NCBI RefSeq assembly: GCF_014636635.1
Contig: NZ_BMEO01000008.1
Location: 1 to 64,000 of the forward strand
DNA: 64,000 nt
Source: Marinicella pacifica
Lineage (GTDB): Bacteria > Pseudomonadota > Gammaproteobacteria > Xanthomonadales > Marinicellaceae
Reading direction: 5' to 3'
Shown: positions 42,664-50,500 of the stretch, piece by piece
Layout: the number at the start of each line of letters is the position of its first letter
How positions within the stretch are numbered: position 1 is the stretch's first letter
Notes under the pieces: generated by a model
Told to the model about the DNA's origin: nothing
Databases searched by the model: none
What the model saw: the letters and a program-made list of their open reading frames with translations, nothing else
Program-made: the position numbers and the translations under genes

Positions 42664-44661
42664 ATGAAAGCCATTTTGTTAAGTCTGTTTATTTGTTTGA
42701 GCACATTGTCACATGCGGATGTGTTTGTGGTCAATGATACCGGTGATGCGGATCAATGCGACCAGACGACTTGTACCCTGCGGGGCGCCATCAAGGATGC
42801 CATGCGCACACTGGGCACGGACACCATCAATTTTAATATTCCGGCTGATGCAGTGAATCAGAATTATGTTTCAGGCGGTACTGGTAATGGTGCTTTCTTT
42901 TATTGGATCATCCAGCCCACACAGGAATTACCGGAAATTTTAGGCATTACCATTGATGGCACCAGTGCCGATTCATCCCCGTTGGGCAACCCAAGCATTG
43001 TGATAGATGGCAGCCTGGCCGGTACCGGTACCAACCAAGACCCCATGGATGGACTGACCATGCGCGGCAACAGCACCGTGAAAGGGCTTAGTTTTATCTA
43101 TTGGGATGAAGCCGGTTTGCGTATCAAAGCCGGTGCAAATAACATTGTCACCCGGTCATGGTTCGGACTCAATATGCCCTATGGTCTGGCAGCAGCGCCT
43201 AATCATGTGGGAATCAGCTATGATGCCAGCGGTAACAATAGCATATCAGGCACTCTGGGCTTTTCCGGTAACGTGATATCCGGTAACACAAATTTCGGCA
43301 TTGAAACCAGTTCCGAATCCAGTGGTTTGGGCATTTACGGTAATCTGATTGGTACCGATCCGGATGGTATGATTGCAGTGCCGAATGACAGCCTGGGCGC
43401 TTACATCAGAGGTTTAAATCATCGCATTGGCAATATTTCAATTCCCTTATCCGGCAATGTTATTTCAGGCAATATCAGTAATGGCATTCAAATCAGTGGT
43501 TACCCACATGACACAGACAGCGGTCATGTCATTGAAGGCAATATCATTGGCTTAAACCGATTGGCCGATGCGGAAATACCCAACCAGGTCGGTATCTATG
43601 TACAACGTGGTCAAGGCTTTACCATTCATAACAATGTCATTGCCGGCAATAATTGGTACGGCATAAATGTAAGCTCAGAACCCAAAGACATTCTGGTAAC
43701 AAACAACCGGATTGGGGTTAATTTCAGTGGCCAACCGTTTTCTACCGGAACCGGTGTCAAAGCCAATGGCGGAGCCACCGATTTGATTATTGGTCCCGAT
43801 AATATCATTGCCCATGGCAATATCGGTGTCAGTGTCGGACAACAGTCTACTGGAAGCGTCCGTGTGCAGAAAAATCAAATCCATGATAACTTTCGTATCG
43901 GCATTGATTTAGAAGTCGATGGAGTGACTGCCAATGACGTCGGTGATTTCGATGCCGGCCCCAATCGCTTGCAGAATTATCCGGATATAACAGCCGCTCA
44001 ATATGACAATAACGGTAACCGCATTAGCATCGAACTGGCGGTAGACAGTCACCCCGGTGCCAGCGATTATCCCATTACGGTGGATATTTATCAGGCCGAC
44101 AGCGGCGGTGAAGAAGGCCAAACCTGGTTGGCAGCCACCACCTTTACAGAAGCCCATTATTTAAGCGGATTACCGATCAACCGCAGCTTGCTTGCCGATG
44201 CGCCGGTCAGTCAGGGCGATTTGATTGTTACCACCGCCACCGATGCCGCCGGTCGCACTTCTGAATTTTCCCCATCGTTTCAACTGGCCGGCGATGCCGA
44301 TTTTGCCATCAGTTGTGAGACCACCGTATTCACCACCACCTCGGCCATGACCTGTACCATCGATTGTCAGGCGGATTCCATCAACGGCTGGAGCGAAGAA
44401 CCGGTGTTAACGTGCGATAACCCGGACAGTCAATGTGTGTTTTTACCCTCAGACACCATTTCATTCACCCAAAGCACCGTTCCATTCACTATTAAGCTTG
44501 GTCATCAAGCCACCTCGCCGGGCCAATACACCACGGAAGTGGCGGCCACAGCCCAACTTCAAGGCGGACCGGTGGTTCGAACCGAATTCCTGGAAATCAA
44601 ACAATTGGCAGTCAGTGATTACCTATTTAAAGACGGCTTTGATGGCATTGTTTGCCAATAA
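42664..44661 (+). CDS. Secreted right-handed beta-helix protein with CSLREA-like N-terminus
   Basis: The 665-residue product has a signal peptide (LLSLFICLSTLSHA), then DVFVVNDTGDADQCD and CTLRGAIKDA, the CSLREA-type lead. The middle has many beta-helix turns rich in Asn, Gly and Ile (NVISGNTNFGIETSS; NVIAGNNWYGINVSS), followed by a Cys-rich Ig-like part (ISCETTVFTT; SMTCTIDC-like) and a C-terminal LFKDGFDGIVCQ. Family proteins are exported and cell-surface-linked. I start at ATG 42664 with GAGG upstream; the frame opens at 42610. Substrate is unknown. Confidence 0.82.
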   Translation: MKAILLSLFICLSTLSHADVFVVNDTGDADQCDQTTCTLRGAIKDAMRTLGTDTINFNIPADAVNQNYVSGGTGNGAFFYWIIQPTQELPEILGITIDGTSADSSPLGNPSIVIDGSLAGTGTNQDPMDGLTMRGNSTVKGLSFIYWDEAGLRIKAGANNIVTRSWFGLNMPYGLAAAPNHVGISYDASGNNSISGTLGFSGNVISGNTNFGIETSSESSGLGIYGNLIGTDPDGMIAVPNDSLGAYIRGLNHRIGNISIPLSGNVISGNISNGIQISGYPHDTDSGHVIEGNIIGLNRLADAEIPNQVGIYVQRGQGFTIHNNVIAGNNWYGINVSSEPKDILVTNNRIGVNFSGQPFSTGTGVKANGGATDLIIGPDNIIAHGNIGVSVGQQSTGSVRVQKNQIHDNFRIGIDLEVDGVTANDVGDFDAGPNRLQNYPDITAAQYDNNGNRISIELAVDSHPGASDYPITVDIYQADSGGEEGQTWLAATTFTEAHYLSGLPINRSLLADAPVSQGDLIVTTATDAAGRTSEFSPSFQLAGDADFAISCETTVFTTTSAMTCTIDCQADSINGWSEEPVLTCDNPDSQCVFLPSDTISFTQSTVPFTIKLGHQATSPGQYTTEVAATAQLQGGPVVRTEFLEIKQLAVSDYLFKDGFDGIVCQ

Positions 44662-44682
44662 AAGCCAATTTCGTAACCTCGT

Positions 44683-44699
44683 GGTGGGCAAAGCCCACC
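44683..44699. repeat. Short perfect hairpin, GGTGGGC-AAA-GCCCACC
   Basis: A 7-base stem with a 3-base loop lies between the beta-helix gene and the PAN-domain gene. It resembles dispersed hairpin repeats seen in marine gammaproteobacteria and could act as a weak terminator or an mRNA stabiliser. Confidence 0.45.
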
Positions 44700-44720
44700 T
44701 TACTTTAACCAACGGAGAAA

Positions 44721-45062
44721 ATGATGAAGAATAAAAAATTAGTAACAGCAACCATTCTAATGGGTTTAATCGGCCTGAGCAGTGGTGCACATGCCATGCA
44801 AAAAGACACCATTTACAGCATGCCGGCAGATGCTGATCACAGCCAATATTATTTAGCTGATGATGTGCAACCTGAAAATGGCACCGTGGCCGATGCCGAG
44901 CAATGCTTAAAAGCTTGCCAGGCCACTGATGCTTGTGTGGTGTGGACCTTTAAACCCGGCCGTTTCGGCAGCCCCAACTCGTGTAAATTGTCACCCAAAT
45001 TAATGCAGGAACAAGGCATCACCACGCCCTTCGCCGGTGCCGCTTCCGGTGTCATTGAGTAA
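44721..45062 (+). CDS. Secreted PAN/Apple-domain protein
   Basis: The 113-residue product has a signal peptide (ATILMGLIGLSSGAHA) and a single PAN-like domain with four cysteines (AEQCLKACQATDACVVWTF and NSCKLSP). PAN domains bind proteins or carbohydrates. GGAG is 6 bases before ATG 44724, so the second methionine is the likely start. It lies between two beta-helix proteins and may be expressed with the first. Confidence 0.8.
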   Translation: MMKNKKLVTATILMGLIGLSSGAHAMQKDTIYSMPADADHSQYYLADDVQPENGTVADAEQCLKACQATDACVVWTFKPGRFGSPNSCKLSPKLMQEQGITTPFAGAASGVIE

Positions 45063-45077
45063 CTTAAAGTGTATGAC

Positions 45078-45107
45078 AAAACCGGTTGTTATACACAGCC
45101 GGTTTTT
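45078..45107 (+). terminator. Terminator after the PAN-domain gene
   Basis: AAAACCGGTTGT pairs with ACAGCCGGTTTT with one wobble, then T residues follow. It lies 16 bases after the stop. Confidence 0.8.
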
Positions 45108-45257
45108 ATCAGCGCAAGTACGCTCTCCTGATAAGCCACTTCCTTTGCATGGAGTTTGCCAGAAAACAATATAATTGACAATAAAAGTTAACTTTATGGC
45201 AGTAAAAGTTTCATTTCATTGTTTATTGAGTAATACAGTTAATAACCTGAGCTTATT

Positions 45258-46793
45258 ATGAATAAATTTCTACTCTTTTGCCTGCTAACATTAAATCTAA
45301 ACGCCGTAATGGCAGCCACCTTTACTGTTAACTACAATGACGATGATTTAAATGACCCCGCTCCCGCAGATGGTGTTTGCGAAACCGCTATTGGAAATGG
45401 CCAATGCACTCTGAGAGCAGCCATTGATACGGCAAATTACACGCCCAATGGTCCCCATACAGTACAAGTGCCCTATCTTGAAAATGACAGTTATCCTGTA
45501 TGGGCTGCTGGTGGCATCTGGATTACCACTAACATGACAGTACGAGGTACTGGCGCAGGCAAGGCAGTCATCGAGGGTGACTTATTCATTGAAAGTGGGA
45601 TGATAAAAGTAGGTAGTCGAGCCACGGTTGAAAATTTGGAATTCCGACCCAACACCAGTTCCGGTTCCTACGTGCATGGGCTTTATGTCAACAGCTTAGA
45701 AACAGCGACTCTAAATGACATCACCATCATTCCACATAGCTCCGCCGCTGGTTTAGCGGTGTTCGATGGCAAATTAATTTGTAACCGCTGTGAAATTCGT
45801 GATGGTGATTACTTAGGCCTTAGAATTTTCGGCAGTGGCGGTAATAATGAATCCTTTGTGACTTTGAATCAGTCAAGGATTACCGGAAATACCAATACAA
45901 GCAATCACCAAGGCGGTGGCGTGAGGTTGCAAATGGGCCATTTAATCATCAAAGATTCACTGATAGATAACAACCAAGGCGTCAGTGGTGGCGGGATTTA
46001 TAGCCATCAAACAGGAACCAGCCTACACATCATCAACAGCACCATCAGCCAAAACAAAGCCATGCGAGATGGTGGTGGCATATTTGCCCAAGGACCGATA
46101 CGACTGGAAAACGCCACCATAACCCAAAATGCAGCCGACTATGACGATTTTGAAGGTGGCACTGGCGGTGGTATATATATTAATGACTTTACTGTTGTAA
46201 CAGCAAAAAATTCAATCATACATGGTAACTATTTACCCTGTCCCACAGGTGTACCCTTATGTTTAAGAGATGGCAGAAACTGTGATGACACCCAAGGTGG
46301 AACCATTGGCATTGAGTCACTGGGTTGGGTCATGACCGGTAATGATGACAACTGCCCCGTCACAGATCTTGCCGGTGAACCCAATTACACCAGCTCGGCG
46401 ATTCCAAAGTTAGGCCCACTGACACAATTAGGCGGTTTACACCCGGTTCATCCTATTATCGGTGAAGGCAGTGAAGCCGATGGTGGCGACCCTGATGGTT
46501 GTACTTATCATATTGATTTTACCGGTAATCCGGTCGAGGTGCCATTGGACTATGACCAACGTGGCATGTCCAGACCCCTGGACAGCGACACCAATGTCTT
46601 TGATGGCAATTCTTGTGATATTGGCGCTTATGAAGCCAAATGCTTTGGTGATGATCCGGATGGTGATTATGTGGGTTCACAATGTGATGTTTGCCCAAAT
46701 ACTTTTGATCCATTACAGGAAGATGGCAATAGCGATGGCATCGGCGATGCCTGTAGTGATGATTTGATTTTTTATGATGGGTTTGAGATATAA
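45258..46793 (+). CDS. CSLREA/beta-helix surface protein with thrombospondin-type-3-like end
   Basis: The 511-residue product has a signal peptide (CLLTLNLNAVMA), the lead TFTVNYNDDDLNDPAPADGV and CTLRAAIDTANY, then beta-helix turns (LIDNNQGVSGGGIYSHQ; TISQNKAMRDGGGIFAQ). Near the end DPDGDYVGSQCDVCPN and DGNSDGIGDAC form a calcium-binding thrombospondin-3-like repeat, followed by LIFYDGFEI. The C-terminal ending matches the earlier beta-helix protein. Preceded by a 195-base spacer with the terminator above. Confidence 0.83.
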   Translation: MNKFLLFCLLTLNLNAVMAATFTVNYNDDDLNDPAPADGVCETAIGNGQCTLRAAIDTANYTPNGPHTVQVPYLENDSYPVWAAGGIWITTNMTVRGTGAGKAVIEGDLFIESGMIKVGSRATVENLEFRPNTSSGSYVHGLYVNSLETATLNDITIIPHSSAAGLAVFDGKLICNRCEIRDGDYLGLRIFGSGGNNESFVTLNQSRITGNTNTSNHQGGGVRLQMGHLIIKDSLIDNNQGVSGGGIYSHQTGTSLHIINSTISQNKAMRDGGGIFAQGPIRLENATITQNAADYDDFEGGTGGGIYINDFTVVTAKNSIIHGNYLPCPTGVPLCLRDGRNCDDTQGGTIGIESLGWVMTGNDDNCPVTDLAGEPNYTSSAIPKLGPLTQLGGLHPVHPIIGEGSEADGGDPDGCTYHIDFTGNPVEVPLDYDQRGMSRPLDSDTNVFDGNSCDIGAYEAKCFGDDPDGDYVGSQCDVCPNTFDPLQEDGNSDGIGDACSDDLIFYDGFEI

Positions 46794-46975
46794 TCACCGC
46801 GGTGCTTAATCGTTATCTTCTGGCTTGGAATGGAGATATCAAACTCAGGGACGACCGATACCCAGATGCGGTGTATGGCGAGGACACCAACAGTGGGGCC
46901 CCTTAGGGCAGCCTCGCAGCTACAAAAAACACAATTCCCCTTATCTGCAGCTGCACTTATTCGAGTGCCTTTGCT

Positions 46976-47365
46976 TCACTCAGCCCAGAACACCACACGG
47001 ATATCCGCGTTTAATGACTCCTGGAGCTGTTGTAAGTAATCCAAATCAAAATGTGCATATCGGCAATCTGCATCGGAATTAAAGAATTCAAGCAAGTCAT
47101 CAAATGACATCCAAGAAGGCCGATTCAAAGCGTCATCATTGAATTGATTCAAGTGAGTTTCAATGATTTTTTTAAGCCCTGTGCTGAGGTCCTTGGGTAG
47201 ACCTTTTTCACCCGATTGCTGGTAGTAAATGCTGAAATTGTATTCACCCCAGGGTTGTGGGGCAAAGTTTTGTGGTGGCGCTTTGTCAGCCAATTCGGTG
47301 GTTTTATACAGCTGCCAACGACCTTCCCGGTGGAACTCAATAAATGCACAGACAGTCACACCCAT
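46976..47365 (-). CDS. Small protein of unknown function
   Basis: The 129-residue product is soluble, without signal peptide, rich in aromatic residues (EFHREGRWQLYKT; GEYNFSIYYQQ; PSWMSFDDLLEFF). It begins 7 bases after the LRR lipoprotein, so the two are probably cotranscribed. No family is recognised. The 182 bases beyond its stop hold no convincing gene. Confidence 0.6.
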   Translation of the reverse strand: MGVTVCAFIEFHREGRWQLYKTTELADKAPPQNFAPQPWGEYNFSIYYQQSGEKGLPKDLSTGLKKIIETHLNQFNDDALNRPSWMSFDDLLEFFNSDADCRYAHFDLDYLQQLQESLNADIRVVFWAE

Positions 47366-47372
47366 GATTTAT

Positions 47373-48800
47373 TTATTCAAACTCAAGGTGAATACCCGTA
47401 GCCTTACCCTGCTCCGGCCCCAATAACAAAAAGTATTTACCGGCGATGGCGACCAAATTGGCTCTGAATTCAACCGTTTCACCAGCGGATGCCCTGTCAA
47501 CAGTAAAACCCTTTATCACCAAATCATCCCGGTCTTCGGGTCTTTGTTTAATCGGCGTATCCACAAAAAGCTTGGCCATGTCCCAAAAGTTTTCTTCGAT
47601 GGGGCTGTAAATATTTAATGAGCCTTCCTTTACCGTGGCTGTGCCTTGTATGACAATTTTTCTGTGGTACTGTAAAAGGTGATCGGTGCTGGTAACCTCT
47701 AAGCGCATCAATCCATTCAGGGTATCAATGCTGATAGAGCCCGAAACAGTGGGATCGCTGTGAAGATTAAAACGACTGCTGATGTTTTTGCTAACACCAT
47801 AAGCTTTGCCACCGGTTGATTTGGGTAAATTTTCCATAAACTCAGTGTTGTTTAAATAACTTTCCTTGAGGTATTCGGCTTCGGCTATCTGTAATTCAAG
47901 CGGTCCACTTAATTGAGTAATCTTGCTGTTTATGGGCGCGGACGCATCTGTCAAAACACCATCAAAATCAATGGATTGTAAATTCGGCCAATCTGATAAT
48001 GCCACCAAGTTATGTAACGGATTATTCTTTAAGCTGATGCGCTTTACGCTGTTAATCGGTGAAACTGTTTCAAGGTCTTCAATCTGATTGTTTGAGAGGG
48101 ATAAAGCTTCCAATATCGGGGTGTGGTTCTTGTGTGCCCAGTTTATGAGGTGGTTGTTATCCAAAACCAGTGTTTCCAACTGCGGTAGGTCAGCGTTTAT
48201 GGCAAAGTGATCGATTTGATTGTGGCTTAAATCCAGAAAATTTAACACCGGTGCTGTGTGCGCAATCTCAACCGATGTCAGTTGACTGAAGTTAATTTTA
48301 ATCGAGGTGAGTTGTGGCAAAGTCAATAAGGGTGCCATTGAAGTCACCGCGCTGTGAACGACTTTGATCTTTTCTAATTGCTGACAATTCTGAACGCCGT
48401 CTAATGTTGCCAATTGATCACCTGATACCCTGAGTGATTTGAGTTGGGTAGGACAGTCAGACAAATCTGCATTTTTAAAATTGTTGAGCTCTAATGAGGA
48501 CAATGCAGGTAATTGTGACAAACCTTTCAGACTGGTGACGGATTTGGCTCTGATCGATTCAATGTGTTGATCCACAACAATCACTGAAAACTCACCGCTG
48601 TGGCCTTTGGGTGGTTCGATAATGTTAAAGTCTTCTGCTTTTAAGGCATTATCTAACAACCATTTGGACATAACAGTCGAGTCTTGTTGCGACAATTTCT
48701 TGTCATTCTCTATCCAGCCGCTGAGTTGGTTGTTTTGACCACATGAAAATAATTGACTTAATCCGAAAACCATCAAAAGCACCTTAATATAATTTCGCAT
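47373..48800 (-). CDS. Leucine-rich-repeat lipoprotein
   Basis: The 475-residue product has a lipobox (MVFGLSQLFSCGQ). Residues ~85-285 hold SDS22-like leucine-rich repeats (LPALSSLELNNF; LNFLDLSHNQID; LPQLETLVLDNNHL; LEALSLSNNQIED). The C-terminal ~190 residues form a separate beta-rich domain. It probably sits in the outer or inner membrane with the repeats in the periplasm or outside. Binding partner unknown. Confidence 0.82.
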   Translation of the reverse strand: MRNYIKVLLMVFGLSQLFSCGQNNQLSGWIENDKKLSQQDSTVMSKWLLDNALKAEDFNIIEPPKGHSGEFSVIVVDQHIESIRAKSVTSLKGLSQLPALSSLELNNFKNADLSDCPTQLKSLRVSGDQLATLDGVQNCQQLEKIKVVHSAVTSMAPLLTLPQLTSIKINFSQLTSVEIAHTAPVLNFLDLSHNQIDHFAINADLPQLETLVLDNNHLINWAHKNHTPILEALSLSNNQIEDLETVSPINSVKRISLKNNPLHNLVALSDWPNLQSIDFDGVLTDASAPINSKITQLSGPLELQIAEAEYLKESYLNNTEFMENLPKSTGGKAYGVSKNISSRFNLHSDPTVSGSISIDTLNGLMRLEVTSTDHLLQYHRKIVIQGTATVKEGSLNIYSPIEENFWDMAKLFVDTPIKQRPEDRDDLVIKGFTVDRASAGETVEFRANLVAIAGKYFLLLGPEQGKATGIHLEFE

Positions 48801-48865
48801 AACTTCTGCTCTTTATAACTTCAAACAAAGTATACTGATTTTTACTGACATAAAATAATAATACG

Positions 48866-49270
48866 ATGATCATTCATCCACAACTCATTGCTGATAGTCA
48901 CGATCTATTTAACTGGCAAAAATGCCATGTTCGACTGCATAAAAACGCCACCCTGCCCTGGATTATTATTATTCCTGAGACAGATAAAATTGAATTTTGT
49001 GATTTACCCAACGAACAACAATTAGAAATTACCCAGTTAAGTCGAATGATTGGTGATTACTTTAAGACAGCCTGTGGCGCTGAAAAAATTAACATTGCAG
49101 CCATCGGCAATGTGGTGCAGCAATTACATGTTCATGTGATTGGTCGGCACAACAAAGATCCCTTGTGGCCGGATGTTGTGTGGGGGCGTGAATTACCCGA
49201 TAAATCGTACTCACAACAACAGCTTGATGACTTCAAACAAAAACTACGGCGTGTTCTTGATGATGATTAA
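48866..49270 (+). CDS. HIT-family protein
   Basis: The 134-residue protein carries the histidine-triad stretch QQLHVHVIGRHNKDPLWP and the N-terminal KCHVRLHKNATLPWIIIIPE of the HIT fold. Members hydrolyse dinucleoside polyphosphates or AMP-lysine-type bonds. Divergent from the LRR gene and overlapping the end of the convergent EamA gene by 4 bases. Confidence 0.88.
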   Translation: MIIHPQLIADSHDLFNWQKCHVRLHKNATLPWIIIIPETDKIEFCDLPNEQQLEITQLSRMIGDYFKTACGAEKINIAAIGNVVQQLHVHVIGRHNKDPLWPDVVWGRELPDKSYSQQQLDDFKQKLRRVLDDD

Positions 49271-50154
49271 GATTCTTCTTTGGTTAAATGTCGGTAATTA
49301 ATAATGACCACCGCAACAATGATAATCGCTACGCCCAGCCATTGAATCATTTTTAATTGCTCATCCAACAGCCAGTTGGCGGACAGTATCGACACCGGAA
49401 TTTCGATGGCGGTGAGAATGCTGCCAAGACCAATGCCGATAATGGGGAAACCTTTGTTGAACATAATCGGTGGGATTAGCGTGCCAAACAAAGCCAGAAA
49501 TAAGCCAAAAGCCAAGGTTTTGGCGTTCAAAATGTCTGGACTGATGAGGTTAATGTTCCAAAACAGCAGCACCGCCAGTACACCACCCAAGACCATATAC
49601 TGACTACGCACGATATTAGGCAGATGGGTGGCAATTCGATTGGTGGCGGTTAATGTTACGGTAAAGGAAACCGCCGCGGCCACACCATAGAACACGCCGG
49701 TTAAATTGAGTTGATCCAGATTATCCAGGGCATCCACCGCTAAAAAGGTCCCGATTAACACCACCAAAGCACCAATAATTTTTAACGCCTGCGGCTTTTG
49801 CCGGCTGATCAACAACTCCACCACCACACCCATCCAGATGGTTTGCATCAACAGAATAATCCCCACTGAAACCGGCACATATTGAATTGATAGATAATAG
49901 AGACTGCTGGTAAAGCCCAATGACGAACCAAATAAAATCAAAGACCGTTTATCACCGCGGTTAAAGGCCGGTAGTTTCTTTCGCGCAACATGATAAGCCG
50001 CCAAGGAAAGCACTATAAAACCCAAAAGATACTGATAAAAAGTCAGCATCGCCGTTGACAAACCTTGCAAATTAGCGACCTTCACCATGGTCGCCAACAA
50101 GCCGTAACTAGCCGCACCAAAAGCAACAAAAAGAATACCTTTTAATTTATACAT
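49267..50154 (-). CDS. EamA/DMT-family transporter
   Basis: The 295-residue protein has ten hydrophobic helices in two EamA repeats (GILFVAFGAASYGLLATMVK; GVFYGVAAAVSFTVTLTATN), length typical of the family. Substrate not predictable. It is intact, in contrast to the unrelated EamA remnant near 1.1 kb. Confidence 0.88.
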   Translation of the reverse strand: MYKLKGILFVAFGAASYGLLATMVKVANLQGLSTAMLTFYQYLLGFIVLSLAAYHVARKKLPAFNRGDKRSLILFGSSLGFTSSLYYLSIQYVPVSVGIILLMQTIWMGVVVELLISRQKPQALKIIGALVVLIGTFLAVDALDNLDQLNLTGVFYGVAAAVSFTVTLTATNRIATHLPNIVRSQYMVLGGVLAVLLFWNINLISPDILNAKTLAFGLFLALFGTLIPPIMFNKGFPIIGIGLGSILTAIEIPVSILSANWLLDEQLKMIQWLGVAIIIVAVVIINYRHLTKEES

Positions 50155-50303
50155 AGTGAATATCGTCCAATGAAATAATTATTATTCAGCCGCTTGTTGT
50201 TGGCATTTCTGAATTGTATTTGGCCTGTAAATTATGTAAATCATCACCATTTAAGCCTAATTATAAAGTAGACCACAACCAAATACACTCTCAAAACGCT
50301 GTA

Positions 50304-50321
50304 TGCCGGCCTTCGCCGGCA
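50304..50321. repeat. REP-like palindrome TGCCGGC-CTTC-GCCGGCA
   Basis: A perfect 7-base stem with a 4-base loop in the 346-base gene-free stretch 50155-50500. That stretch also contains the second REP-like copy, a pyrimidine/GT-rich run at 50401-50430 and a hairpin next to the peptidase gene; no gene was found in it. Confidence 0.6.
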
Positions 50322-50343
50322 AGGATGTGTACTTTTATAGCCT

Positions 50344-50376
50344 TACCGGCGCAGTCCAGTTCCCAGTGTCTTTAGC
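50344..50376. repeat. REP-like intergenic repeat, copy 2
   Basis: TACCGGCGCAGTCCAGTTCC followed by CAGTGTCTTTAGC aligns with the copy at 42527-42560 with a few changes and one gap. The inverted arms are degraded here. Confidence 0.6.
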
Positions 50377-50452
50377 ACAACAATATAAAAATTAAATGTG
50401 CTTTCTCTGTGCCCTCTGTGTCTCTGTGGTGATCATTTCTTCACCTCAAAAC

Positions 50453-50484
50453 AATCGCAGCCATATGTTTTTATGGCTGCGATT
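50453..50484 (-). terminator. Perfect 13-bp hairpin at the 3' end of the S41 peptidase gene
   Basis: AATCGCAGCCATA and TATGGCTGCGATT form a perfect stem with a 6-base loop 17 bases after the peptidase stop. The T run on the minus strand is short (TGTTTTG), so it may be a terminator or an RNA-end stabiliser. Confidence 0.65.
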
Positions 50485-50500
50485 ATCTTATGGTGTTTTC

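Noticed and set aside
46802-46906. GTG-started 34-codon frame after the second beta-helix gene
   Set aside because: It reads like protein (LAWNGDIKLRDDRYPDAVYG), but I see no start signal, family or conservation.
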